Assembly: GCF_014642735.1 (NCBI RefSeq)
Contig: NZ_BMIV01000005.1
Span: forward strand, 1 to 64,000
Length of the DNA: 64,000 nucleotides
Direction of reading: 5' to 3'
From: Paracoccus acridae
Lineage (GTDB): Bacteria > Pseudomonadota > Alphaproteobacteria > Rhodobacterales > Rhodobacteraceae
The notes below the pieces were generated by a model. It made no database searches and had not been told where the DNA came from. It saw only the letters and a list, made by a program, of their open reading frames with translations. Of this stretch, positions 16,571 to 25,425 are shown piece by piece. Positions within the stretch are counted from its first letter, which is position 1, and each line of letters opens with the position of its first letter. Both the position numbers and the translations under genes were made by a program.

Positions 16571-19368
16571 CCGACCAGTTGAACCACCTGCGGCAGCGTT
16601 TCGGACAACTGCTGGTGCTGGTCTTCTGGTGCCATGTTCCGCTTCTGGGCGTCGTCGCGCTGCTGACCGGGGCCATGCCGGTGGCGGGTGCCATGCTGAT
16701 CGGCGCGGTCATGGCCGCGATCTATCAGGTGACATGGTATCGCGCCGGCACCGCGCCCATGACGCGCTATGTCGCCGCCGTGCTGCTGATCGGGCAGCCG
16801 TCGCTGCTTTTGCTGCTTCTGCAAGGTCACATGTGGCAGATGGACATGCACATGTATTTCTTTGCGATGATCGCGCTGAACATAGCCTGGTTCGACCGCA
16901 CGGCCCTGGTCGTCGCGGCGACGGTCACGGCGCTGCATCACCTGGTGCTTCTGTATTTCCTGCCGATTGCCGTCTTCTCGTCCGAGGGCGATCTTCTGCG
17001 CGTCGCCCTGCACGCGGTGATCGTGCTGTTCCAGACGGTCGTGCTGATCTGGGTCAGCGACAAGGTCGTCGAATCCTTCCGCCGCATCGAACGGATGGGC
17101 ACAAGGCTTGTGGCGCAAAGCGAGACGCTGAAGCTGCGCAGCCACGAGGCCGAGCAGGCCAGCCGCGCAAAGGGCATGTTCCTTGCCAACATGAGCCATG
17201 AGATCCGCACCCCGATCAACGCGATCATCGGCTTTTGCCACCTGATCCAGCGCACGCCGCTGGATGCGCGGCAGCGCGACCAGATCGGCAAGATCAGCAG
17301 CGCCGGGACCACGTTGCTGCGGCTGGTGAACGACATCCTGGATCTGTCGAAAGGCGAGGCCGGGCATCTGACACTGGAGGACGAGGTTTTCGACCCCCGT
17401 GCCGAGCTGTCGCGTCAGGTCCAGTTTCTGTCCGAGCCGCTGCACAGGAAGAACCTCGACATCAGGATCGACATCGATCCGCGCATCCCTTCGCTGCTGT
17501 CGGGCGACATCACGCGGCTGAACCAGGTTCTGACCAACCTGCTTGGCAATGCCATCAAGTTCACAAGCGAGGGGACGATCACCATCGCGGCGCGGCTGGT
17601 CGAACGGAAAGGCGACATCGCGGTGATCGAATCGTCGATCAGCGACAATGGCATCGGCATGACGGCCGAACAGCTGTCCCGGATGTTCACGCCCTTCATG
17701 CAGGCCGACAGCTCGACCACGCGCCGCTTCGGCGGTACCGGCCTGGGCCTGGCGATCTGCCGCCAGATCGTCGAACAGATGGGCGGCTGGATCCGGGCGG
17801 AAAGCGAACCGGGCCGCGGCAGCACCTTCACGGTCATGACGCCCTTGCGGATCCCCGAACAGCAGGTGCTGCCCGATGCCCTGCCTTCGGAATCGATAAG
17901 GCGGCTGCATGTCCTGCTGGTGGACGACAATCCCATCACCTGCCGGATCATCCAGGAAATCTTCCTGCAATGGGGCATGACCATCGACATTGCCGATGGC
18001 GGCAGCGTCGCCTTGGCGATGGCCAGGCGCGAACTTCAGGCCGGCCGGCGCCATGATCTTGTGATCATGGACTGGAAGATGCCCGGCATGGACGGGCTTC
18101 AGACCCTTCATGCCATGCGAGCGGTGATGGGCACGGATTTTGCCCCCTTCGTGCTGATGATGACCTCCTACGACATCGACGAGGTGCGGCAGGATGCCAG
18201 CGGCAGGGGCGTGGATCTGTTCCTTGCCAAGCCGATCGATGCAGCAAGCCTGCTGCAGGCGCTGAACCAGTTGTCCCTGATGCGCGCCGATCAGCCCATC
18301 CGGAACGCCCCCGCACACGGACCCGGCCTGCCGCCTGCCCTGCGAGGGCTGCGTGTCCTGCTGGTCGAGGATAACGAGATCAACCGCGAAATCGCCGCCC
18401 AGATCCTGTCCGATGCCGGGCTGGTGGTCGATTGCGCCGCCGACGGCAGCATCGCCTGCCGCATGGTGGATCAGGCGGGCGGGGCCTATTCCGCCGTCCT
18501 GATGGACATCCAGATGCCAGAAATGGACGGCATGGCCGCCACCCGGCAGATCCGCAAGACCTGGTCGTCGGCACAGCTTCCCATCATCGCCATGACCGCC
18601 CATGCCTTTGCCGAGGAACGGCAGGGCTGCCTGGCCGCCGGGATGGATGATCACCTGACGAAGCCCGTCGATCCCGCGCATCTGATCGCCACGCTGGAAC
18701 GCTGGCTGGTCCTGGGCCGCCAGGCGGTTCCCGCCATGCCCAGCCTGCCCGATGACTTGCCGCCCTTCGACATTCCCGCAGCCCTGGCGCGGGTCAACGA
18801 AAACCGCGACCTTTTGCTGCGGCTGATCCTGTCCTTCGCCGACAGCCATGCCCGTGCCTGCGACGACCTGTCCGCCTTGCTGGACGGGGGCAGGGCCGAG
18901 GATGCGCATCGGCTGGCCCATACCCTCAGGGGCGTGGCCGCCTCGCTGGAACTGCCCTTGGTCGCTGCTGCGGCGGGACGGTTGGAACAGGCCCTGTCAC
19001 CCGGTGGACAAGGGGATGTCGCGGCCCTGCTGGCCCTGTTGGGACCGCCCTTGGCCGATGCGATTGCCGCTGCGGCGCAGTTGCGGCCGGCGGGCCCTGC
19101 TGCGATCCCGATCCGCCCTGCCTCCGTCCAACCCGCTGCCGATCCGATCATGCTGGCCGAAGCCCTGGACACCCTGCGCGATCAGATCCGGCGCCGCAGC
19201 CTGTCCGCCCGCCAGGGCTTTGGACGGCTGGCCGATCTGTTGCGGCTGGATGACGCGGCCCGGCAGGCCCATCCGCTGCACATGGCCCTGCAAAGGCTGG
19301 ACTATGCCGCAGCCTCGGCCCTGATCGACGCCGAATTCGCCGGCCCCGCGCAGGGGATCGCCGTATGA
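16567..19368 (+). CDS. hybrid sensor histidine kinase with two receivers and HPt
   Basis: A 933-residue phosphorelay protein. Residues about 10-175 hold six membrane spans with a histidine-rich stretch (GHMWQMDMHMYFF, ALHHLVLLY), suggesting a membrane-embedded sensor. The dimerisation domain has MSHEIRTP with His211. The ATPase N box NLLGNAIKFT is near 323 and the GTGLGLAI box near 392. Receiver 1 has Asp502 (IMDWKMPG) and receiver 2 Asp647 (LMDIQMPEMDG). An HPt domain at the end has His785 (RLAHTLRGV). All phosphorelay residues are present. The stop overlaps the diguanylate cyclase start, which names a likely output. Confidence 0.92.
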   Translation: MTDQLNHLRQRFGQLLVLVFWCHVPLLGVVALLTGAMPVAGAMLIGAVMAAIYQVTWYRAGTAPMTRYVAAVLLIGQPSLLLLLLQGHMWQMDMHMYFFAMIALNIAWFDRTALVVAATVTALHHLVLLYFLPIAVFSSEGDLLRVALHAVIVLFQTVVLIWVSDKVVESFRRIERMGTRLVAQSETLKLRSHEAEQASRAKGMFLANMSHEIRTPINAIIGFCHLIQRTPLDARQRDQIGKISSAGTTLLRLVNDILDLSKGEAGHLTLEDEVFDPRAELSRQVQFLSEPLHRKNLDIRIDIDPRIPSLLSGDITRLNQVLTNLLGNAIKFTSEGTITIAARLVERKGDIAVIESSISDNGIGMTAEQLSRMFTPFMQADSSTTRRFGGTGLGLAICRQIVEQMGGWIRAESEPGRGSTFTVMTPLRIPEQQVLPDALPSESIRRLHVLLVDDNPITCRIIQEIFLQWGMTIDIADGGSVALAMARRELQAGRRHDLVIMDWKMPGMDGLQTLHAMRAVMGTDFAPFVLMMTSYDIDEVRQDASGRGVDLFLAKPIDAASLLQALNQLSLMRADQPIRNAPAHGPGLPPALRGLRVLLVEDNEINREIAAQILSDAGLVVDCAADGSIACRMVDQAGGAYSAVLMDIQMPEMDGMAATRQIRKTWSSAQLPIIAMTAHAFAEERQGCLAAGMDDHLTKPVDPAHLIATLERWLVLGRQAVPAMPSLPDDLPPFDIPAALARVNENRDLLLRLILSFADSHARACDDLSALLDGGRAEDAHRLAHTLRGVAASLELPLVAAAAGRLEQALSPGGQGDVAALLALLGPPLADAIAAAAQLRPAGPAAIPIRPASVQPAADPIMLAEALDTLRDQIRRRSLSARQGFGRLADLLRLDDAARQAHPLHMALQRLDYAAASALIDAEFAGPAQGIAV

Positions 19369-20276
19369 CCACCAAGCCCGTTGTCCTGATCGTCGATGAC
19401 GAGATCCTCAACATCGAGATCGCAAGCGCCGCGCTTGAGGACGGATACGAGATCAGCTTCGCCCTGTCAGGCCACCAGGCGCTGGAGGTGGCCCAGGCCG
19501 CCGGACCGGACCTGATCCTGCTGGATGTCATGATGCCGGGTCTGAACGGCTATGATCTGTGCAGGCTGCTCAAGCAGGATCCGGCCCTTTCGGATGTTCC
19601 GGTCATCTTCACCACCAGTCTCCAGACCCCCGAGGCCGAGTTGCTGGGCCTGTCCGCCGGGGCCATCGACTATGTGACCAAGCCCTTTCAGCCGGGCGCC
19701 CTGCGGCAGCGCGTGGGTAACCATGTCCAGATGAAGCGGATGCGCGACCAGCTTGCCGGATTGGCGATGCAGGACCATCTGACGGGTCTCGGCAACCGTC
19801 GCCTGCTGGAACAGCGTCTGCAACAGGAATTGCGCCAGACGGGCCGGGATGGCGGCAATCTGGCGCTGATCCTGCTGGATATCGACCATTTCAAGCAGTT
19901 CAACGATCTTTACGGCCATCCCGAGGGCGACCGTTGCCTTCAGCGCGTCGCCGATGTGCTTGACCGGCACATGCGCCGCGGACGCGATCTTGCCGCCCGC
20001 TATGGCGGCGAGGAATTCGCCTGCATCCTGAACGGCCCGGATCTGGCCGGGGGCATGGCCGTGGCGGAATCAATTCGCGCCGGCGTTGAAGCCCTGGCGA
20101 TCCCCCATGCAGGATCGCGTGTCGCGGGATCGGTGACGATCAGCCTGGGCGTCGCGGCCGGTCGTCCGGCGCGGGGTGCCTTGTCCGAACGCTGGCTCCG
20201 GGACGCCGACCTGATGCTTTACCGCAGCAAGAACGCCGGTCGGAACCGCGTCACGGGAAGTTCTTCTGCCCTGTGA
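19365..20276 (+). CDS. receiver-GGDEF diguanylate cyclase
   Basis: 303 residues: a receiver domain (about 5-120, phospho-acceptor Asp in ILLDVMMPG) followed by a GGDEF domain with active-site GGEEF at 214-218. An RGRD I-site lies five residues before it, so the enzyme should make c-di-GMP from two GTP and be product-inhibited. This is the PleD/WspR-type logic in which phosphorylation of the receiver activates the cyclase. ATGA overlap with the hybrid kinase makes that kinase the natural phosphodonor. Confidence 0.93.
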   Translation: MTTKPVVLIVDDEILNIEIASAALEDGYEISFALSGHQALEVAQAAGPDLILLDVMMPGLNGYDLCRLLKQDPALSDVPVIFTTSLQTPEAELLGLSAGAIDYVTKPFQPGALRQRVGNHVQMKRMRDQLAGLAMQDHLTGLGNRRLLEQRLQQELRQTGRDGGNLALILLDIDHFKQFNDLYGHPEGDRCLQRVADVLDRHMRRGRDLAARYGGEEFACILNGPDLAGGMAVAESIRAGVEALAIPHAGSRVAGSVTISLGVAAGRPARGALSERWLRDADLMLYRSKNAGRNRVTGSSSAL

Positions 20277-20329
20277 TGGCAGGACCGTCCTTGCAGGAAG
20301 GATCGGCGGTTGGTCGGGGGGCTGGGATG

Positions 20330-20812
20330 TCAGTGCCTGAACCTTGACGAGATGATCAGGATCTTGCGGTCGTCCCCGTCGGCTTCCGGCGCGGCGCCGG
20401 TGCCATCGGCCCGGGAGAGGCGCCGTTCCTCGACCTGCGGGCGGCTTGCTTGCAGGACATCCAGCATGTCGGGAAAGCCGCTGGCGATGTCCGGCATCCC
20501 GGCCACCGCATAGGCGGCTTGCCCCAGGCCGGCATAGTGGACGATGGTTCCCCCTTGCCGCACCAGCCGGGCCGAAAAGAAGGCACAGGAAATCAGGCAT
20601 TCGTCGCCGATCTGGCGCGATTCACCCTGTCGGGCGCGGCGGCTGGCGGCGTCCATCAGCCTGACCGTCAGCCGGTCGGGCGCAAGGGGTCGATGCATGT
20701 AGCGTGCCAGGGTCGAGGCGAGGTGGTATTCGAGATCCGCAGAAAGCGCGACCCGGCTTTCGCGCATCCCCTCGACCACCAGATCCCGCGCTGCGGAAAG
20801 ATAGGTATCCAT
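20330..20812 (-). CDS. uncharacterised soluble protein
   Basis: 160 residues from ATG 20812, with AGGGGAT upstream as ribosome site. It starts MDTYLSAARDLVVEGMRES, has a mid-region ECLISCAFFSARLVRQGGTIVHYAG, and a charged tail. There is no signal peptide or membrane span. I do not recognise the family; the mixed alpha/beta composition suggests a small cytoplasmic globular protein. It is convergent with the diguanylate cyclase gene. Confidence 0.66.
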   Translation of the reverse strand: MDTYLSAARDLVVEGMRESRVALSADLEYHLASTLARYMHRPLAPDRLTVRLMDAASRRARQGESRQIGDECLISCAFFSARLVRQGGTIVHYAGLGQAAYAVAGMPDIASGFPDMLDVLQASRPQVEERRLSRADGTGAAPEADGDDRKILIISSRFRH

Positions 20813-21140
20813 CACGATATCCCCTGGTATCCAGACCACCAAACGTCCATCGCACAGGAAAATCTTGCCTCAGTCCTGCTGCAGGTCAAGCCCCGTGATG
20901 ATGGATGAAGTTGAAATCACGGGATTTTGGCAGAGCCTTTCAAGAACTGCCCTTTTGCGGGCGATCCTGCCGGTCCTTGCGGTCGCCACCTTGTTTCCCT
21001 GCAGGCCCACAAGGCTGGCCGGCAGCGTGAACCCCACGGGAACGATCGACATCCTGGCAGGCCTCTAAGCGGTTCATGGCCGGATGCGCCTTCGACGAGC
21101 GCATCCGGCCCTGTTTCGGCAGGCGAGGATCGGGGCGCGG
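20813..21140. other. intergenic region with hairpin and AT-richer promoter zone
   Basis: The half next to 20812 is AT-richer and probably holds the promoter of the uncharacterised minus-strand gene. The half next to 21141 holds the terminator-like hairpin listed separately. A 60-codon frame on the minus strand (20870-21052) has no supporting feature and was not accepted. Confidence 0.5.
21078..21110 (-). terminator. hairpin terminator of the minus-strand RTX gene
   Basis: A perfect 12-bp stem GGCCGGATGCGC / GCGCATCCGGCC with a 9-base loop lies 31 bases past the RTX stop codon. The T tail is short on either strand. Confidence 0.6.
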
Positions 21141-22337
21141 CTACCAGAAATCGACTCTCGTCTGCAAAAGCTGGGCCAGCGTGTCGGGATCCTGGTTCAG
21201 GAAGATGGCGCCATTTCCGTTCCCAAGATCCAGCAGGGTCGCATCGCCAAGATCCAGCATCCGGTCCGCAAGGGATGCAAGGTCGATTGTCTGGCCATTG
21301 ATGCTGCTGGTCAGGACAAGGCGGTCGTCCAGGCCGAAATCGGCGATGATGTCGGTTCCGTGGCTGCTGCGGAACTGGAACACATCCGCCCCGCTGCCGC
21401 CTGTCAGGAAGTCGTCGCCCGCCCCGCCGTTCAGCACGTCGTCCCCGGTGCCGCCATCCAGCATGTCATTGCCGCGGCCACCGTGCAGCGTGTCGTTGCC
21501 TGCCCGACCCAGCAACACATCGTCGCCACGGCCGAAATCCTCCACGGCGGCGACGAAGTCGTTCCCGTCGCCCAGGTCGACGATGTCGTCGCCCCCGCCG
21601 GTGTCCACCCAGTCGTTGCCGGCCCCGCCCTGGATGCTGTCGTCGCCAAAGCCGCCATGGATGGTGTCGTTCCCCGTGCCGCCCTCCATGGTGTCGTTGC
21701 CGTTGCCGCCGTTCAGGCGGTCGTTTCCGTCCCCGCCTGACATCAGGTCGTTGCCCAGCCCGCCGTCCAGCGTGTCGCGGCCGTCCCCGCCCGACAGGAC
21801 ATCACGCCCCGCATCCCCTTCCAGCAGGTCGTTGCCCGCCCCGCCGAACAGGATGTCGTCCCCGTCCTGACCGTCAAGCGTGTCGTTCCCGGTCCCGCTA
21901 TGCATCAGGTCCGATCCGAAGGAACCGAACAGCGCGTCGTTTCCTGCCCCGCCGAACAGCCAGTCCGACGAGACGCGCTTGGCCGCCGACCAGTCGGCAT
22001 AGGACAGTCCCCCGCGTGCCGGATCGCTGGCCCAGCGGACATCCAGCACATCGTCGCCCGCACCGCCGATGAGCAGGTTCCATCCCGCGCCGCCATGAAG
22101 GGAATCATTGCCCGCAAAGCCGGCAAGGATGTGGTTGCCGATGCCGGTCTGGATCGCATCGTCGCCAGCCCCGCCCAGCCACAGGCCCGAGGCCAGGCTT
22201 TCGGCGAAGATGGCGATGGCGGCTTCCAGGAAATCCTGCCGTGCGGCCAGGGCCTCTGCCAGGTTCGCGGTGATCGGCGGCACTTGCGCCGGGCCATCGG
22301 TCAGAAGGGGGGGACTGGGGTCTGAATAGGTCGTCAT
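21141..22337 (-). CDS. RTX calcium-binding repeat protein (large)
   Basis: 398 residues dominated by tandem GGxGxDxUx nonapeptides from about residue 60 to 320 (GGAGNDLLEG, GGDGNDRLNG, GGTGNDTIHG and similar), interrupted once by a non-repeat insert (SDPARGGLSYADWSAAKR). The repeats form a calcium-dependent beta roll outside the cell. The C-terminal 80 residues, with DIIADFGLDDRLVL and FLNQDPDTLAQLLQ, look like the uncleaved type I secretion signal region. There is no N-terminal signal peptide, as expected. It is divergent from a second RTX gene, and a matching PrtD/HlyD pair lies at 30068-33075. Confidence 0.93.
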   Translation of the reverse strand: MTTYSDPSPPLLTDGPAQVPPITANLAEALAARQDFLEAAIAIFAESLASGLWLGGAGDDAIQTGIGNHILAGFAGNDSLHGGAGWNLLIGGAGDDVLDVRWASDPARGGLSYADWSAAKRVSSDWLFGGAGNDALFGSFGSDLMHSGTGNDTLDGQDGDDILFGGAGNDLLEGDAGRDVLSGGDGRDTLDGGLGNDLMSGGDGNDRLNGGNGNDTMEGGTGNDTIHGGFGDDSIQGGAGNDWVDTGGGDDIVDLGDGNDFVAAVEDFGRGDDVLLGRAGNDTLHGGRGNDMLDGGTGDDVLNGGAGDDFLTGGSGADVFQFRSSHGTDIIADFGLDDRLVLTSSINGQTIDLASLADRMLDLGDATLLDLGNGNGAIFLNQDPDTLAQLLQTRVDFW

Positions 22338-22536
22338 GGGTGCTTTTCCAGTTTGAAATAACCCGATGCCTTCTGCCCGGAACCGGCCCATGCCGGGCCA
22401 TCGGCTGCATGTTATCCAGGGGCCGCCTTCCTACGACCCCCGAAATGGATGCAATTTTAAGTAATTAGCGGTCGGCCGTTAACGGGCTTTCGCATAGGTT
22501 GTGCGCCATAAGATCAACAGCAAGGAAGGGTTCATC

Positions 22537-23379
22537 ATGGCCACGATACCAGGCGGCGCATTCAGCGATTTCCTGTTCGGGACGTCGCTCTCGGACTTCA
22601 TCACAGCGGGCGGCGGCAATGACACCGTCATGGCCAATTCAGGCGACGACATCGTCTATGGCGGCACGGGCAACGATCTTCTGAATGGCGGCTCGGGCGA
22701 CGACCGCCTGTTGGGAGAGGCGGGGGCGGATCAACTGCTGGGCGGATCGGGCGATGATACGCTCGACGGCGGCGAGGGGAACGACACCCTGTCCGGCGGC
22801 GCGGGCGACGATCTGATGTTGGGCGGTTCGGGCGACGACCTTCTGTCCGGCGGCGCGGGCGACGACACGTTGTCGGGCGGCTCGGGCGACGATGCCCTGA
22901 CCGGCGATGCAGGCGACGATCTGCTGCTGGGCGGCGCGGGCGACGACACCCTGTCCGGCGGCGCCGGTCGCGACACGATGGAAGGCGGCGCCGGGGATGA
23001 CCGGCTTTATGGTGCCGCAGGGGACGACCTGCTGCTGGGCGGCGCGGGCGACGATTTCCTGCAAGGCGACAGCGGCGAAGACACGCTGGATGGGGGCGCG
23101 GGCGACGACAACCTTTATGGCGGCGCCGGGGACGACCTGTTCATCTTTTCGGGGGGCGGGGATGTCATCATGGATTTCACCGATGGCGACATCCTGCAGA
23201 TTTCCTCGCGCCTGGAAGGCGTCAGCCTGGCATCGGCCGAGGAAGTGGCCGACTTCGCCATCGATCTTGGCGATGCCGGCACGCTGATCGACTTTGGCCA
23301 GGGCGACAGCGTCCTGCTGCATGGCGTGGCCTTTGACGACGTGACCTCGGATCCGGGCCGGTTCTTCACCGTCGTCTGA
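22537..23379 (+). CDS. RTX calcium-binding repeat protein (small)
   Basis: 280 residues, almost entirely GGxGxD repeats from about residue 20 to 205 (GGSGDDRLLG, GGAGDDTLSG, GGAGDDFLQG), then a C-terminal cap with GDVIMDFTDGDILQIS and a hydrophobic end FFTVV resembling RTX secretion signals. No enzymatic domain is present, so it is probably a structural or adhesive exoprotein. The start is set by AAGGAAGG upstream of ATG 22537. It is the first gene on the strand that carries the glycosyltransferases and the type I exporter. Confidence 0.93.
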   Translation: MATIPGGAFSDFLFGTSLSDFITAGGGNDTVMANSGDDIVYGGTGNDLLNGGSGDDRLLGEAGADQLLGGSGDDTLDGGEGNDTLSGGAGDDLMLGGSGDDLLSGGAGDDTLSGGSGDDALTGDAGDDLLLGGAGDDTLSGGAGRDTMEGGAGDDRLYGAAGDDLLLGGAGDDFLQGDSGEDTLDGGAGDDNLYGGAGDDLFIFSGGGDVIMDFTDGDILQISSRLEGVSLASAEEVADFAIDLGDAGTLIDFGQGDSVLLHGVAFDDVTSDPGRFFTVV

Positions 23380-23457
23380 TTCTGATGATCCGGGCGCCCT
23401 GGCGCGCCCGGACCGTATCGAGACCTTCCTGTCATCCTGCCCCAGGTTCCAAACGGC

Positions 23458-25425
23458 ATGAACATCCCCGCCGATCGAAAGCTTTTCCGTCCCGGCCCGC
23501 ACCCCCTTGCTGCCTCGCCTGTCGAGGCGACGGTGATCCCCATGGGCCCGATGCTCAGCGCGGTCTTCTTCGATCGTCCCGCGGGCGCACGGACCCGGAT
23601 GCAGGTGGAACAGGACGGTCTGCCCATTCCGCGCCCGCTGATCGGGGCCCAGCTTGCCCTTCGGACCGGCGGCACGCGACATGTCCTTCTTGTTCCCCAA
23701 GGGATCGAGGCCTTGCAGGCGCGCCATCTTGTGGTGCGGCTGGACGGCATCGCGGTGGCCGAATCGGACCCAAGATGGCTGCAGCCGCCCGAGGGGGAGT
23801 TGCCGGCCCTGACCGCGCAACTCTCGGCCCCCGGTCTGCGCAAGCTTCTGCGGGCGATGATGACGGGGGCGTCGCTGTTTGCCGCGCCAGCCCAGGCGGG
23901 CCTTGCCGATGCGATCGTCCGTCTGATGGATGTCTGCGCCATCCCGGCCTGCGTGCCGATGGCGGAAACCCGAATCGCCGGGCGGCTGCTTGTCAGCTAT
24001 GCCGTGCCCGGCCTTCCCGGCATGGGCCATCCGGCCGAAGCTGCCGCGTTCCTGGACGGGCGGCTGGTCCGCCTGAAGGATTTCGACTGCCTTGCCGAAG
24101 GGGAACTGCTGCATGTGCTGCTGCCCGCCGGTATGGGCCGTTCGCAGATCCTGGCATTGGCCGATACGCCGCTGCGGCTGGCGGCGGGGGATGCCCTGCT
24201 GCGCCGCCTGCCTGTCGCGACCTGGATGCGCGCCCGCAGCCAGGCTTGCAGGGACTGGTTGTCCGGCCTTGCCGGAACGATCGCCGATACTGCGCCCACC
24301 CCTTCTGCAAGGATGGAGAAGCCGAATATCGCGATCAGGCATCTTTCCTCGACTGCCGAGGGCATCCTTTATGCCCTGACGCTGACGGACCCCTCGCGCA
24401 TGGGGGGCAAGATCGTTCTGGAATGGCAGGGTCGGCAAGCGGAACTTCAGACGCTTCACAGGGCGGACGGAACCGCGATCCTGGTGGGGCTGGCCGACCT
24501 GCCCCCAGATGCGGGGGGCGACGATACCTGCCGGATCCGCATCGTCGATCGTTCCGGCCAGTCGCACCTGTTGGCCGAACCGGCGGTCCCGGCCTATGAC
24601 GGTGGCATTCCTGACGGCTTCCGGGATGCCTGGATGGTGGGGAACGATGCCCTGCGGTCCCTGGCACGGGTCCGTGCGGGCTTTCGGCGGATGATGCCGC
24701 CCTGCACCGTGCAGCATTTCGGACCTTCGCAGAAGCCGCGGCTCAGGATCGTCACTGCGGTGGGTGATTCGGCGGACATGATCCGGGCGCGTGCCGCCAT
24801 GATCCTGGCTGAAGGCCAGGGTGTCCCGGTCGAGGTGGTCTGCACCATGACGGAGGGGCCGCTGGCCATCGGCGCGCGCCAGGCCTTGGCCCAGACTGCC
24901 GCGATCTATGGCGTCCCGCATCGCCTGGTGCTGTTGCCTGCTTCCGCCACCCCTGCCGAACGGATGCACGCTGCCCTTTCGGATGCGAAGGATGCCCCCG
25001 CCCTGCTGCTGGGCGGCGATGTCCTGCCTGAGATGCCGGGCTGGATCAGGTTCTGGCAGCAACGGCTTCGCAGACGTGCGGCCTTGGCCCCGGCGCTGCT
25101 GGCGCAGGATGGATCCATCTCTGCGACGCGCGAAGGCTTCGATCCCTGCCGGGGATTGCCTGCCGAACATCTGCCCCAGGCGGGGCAGGGGGTCGGCCGG
25201 CCCTTGCCCACCTGCCTGGCGCTTGCCCCGCAAGGAATCGCGCGGCTTCTGGACAGCGTGCCGCATCCCGATCCGGCGATCTGGATCGCCCGGGCCCTGC
25301 AAGGCTGCGCCCGGTCCGAGACGCGCCACCCGTTCCGCCGCTTTGGCCCCGCACCCATGTCGGACGGTTTCGCGGCCGCCCTGTCCGAAGCCGAGTTTTC
25401 CCTGATCGAAAAGGTTCGCGAATGA
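23458..25425 (+). CDS. large protein with divergent GT-A domain
   Basis: 655 residues. The first 400 form beta-rich domains I cannot name. The C-terminal 250 resemble a GT2-type nucleotide-sugar fold: RLRIVTAVGDSADMIRARAA, then ALLLGGDVLPEMPGWI at the place where family members have a DxD-containing LxxSDVxP block. Only one acidic residue is kept there, so the metal site is unusual. The gene overlaps the next glycosyltransferase start by four bases. It may be a glycosyltransferase or a non-catalytic partner. Confidence 0.72.
   Translation: MNIPADRKLFRPGPHPLAASPVEATVIPMGPMLSAVFFDRPAGARTRMQVEQDGLPIPRPLIGAQLALRTGGTRHVLLVPQGIEALQARHLVVRLDGIAVAESDPRWLQPPEGELPALTAQLSAPGLRKLLRAMMTGASLFAAPAQAGLADAIVRLMDVCAIPACVPMAETRIAGRLLVSYAVPGLPGMGHPAEAAAFLDGRLVRLKDFDCLAEGELLHVLLPAGMGRSQILALADTPLRLAAGDALLRRLPVATWMRARSQACRDWLSGLAGTIADTAPTPSARMEKPNIAIRHLSSTAEGILYALTLTDPSRMGGKIVLEWQGRQAELQTLHRADGTAILVGLADLPPDAGGDDTCRIRIVDRSGQSHLLAEPAVPAYDGGIPDGFRDAWMVGNDALRSLARVRAGFRRMMPPCTVQHFGPSQKPRLRIVTAVGDSADMIRARAAMILAEGQGVPVEVVCTMTEGPLAIGARQALAQTAAIYGVPHRLVLLPASATPAERMHAALSDAKDAPALLLGGDVLPEMPGWIRFWQQRLRRRAALAPALLAQDGSISATREGFDPCRGLPAEHLPQAGQGVGRPLPTCLALAPQGIARLLDSVPHPDPAIWIARALQGCARSETRHPFRRFGPAPMSDGFAAALSEAEFSLIEKVRE

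Noticed and set aside
16399..18921. 840-codon minus-strand frame
   Set aside because: Antisense of the hybrid kinase, without domains of its own.
20870..21052. 60-codon minus-strand frame before the RTX gene
   Set aside because: Weak start, no recognisable features; the region is better explained as a promoter and terminator zone.
21400..23150. Tandem DNA repeats that might be a CRISPR array
   Set aside because: They are codons of RTX nonapeptides, in frame, and without unique spacers.
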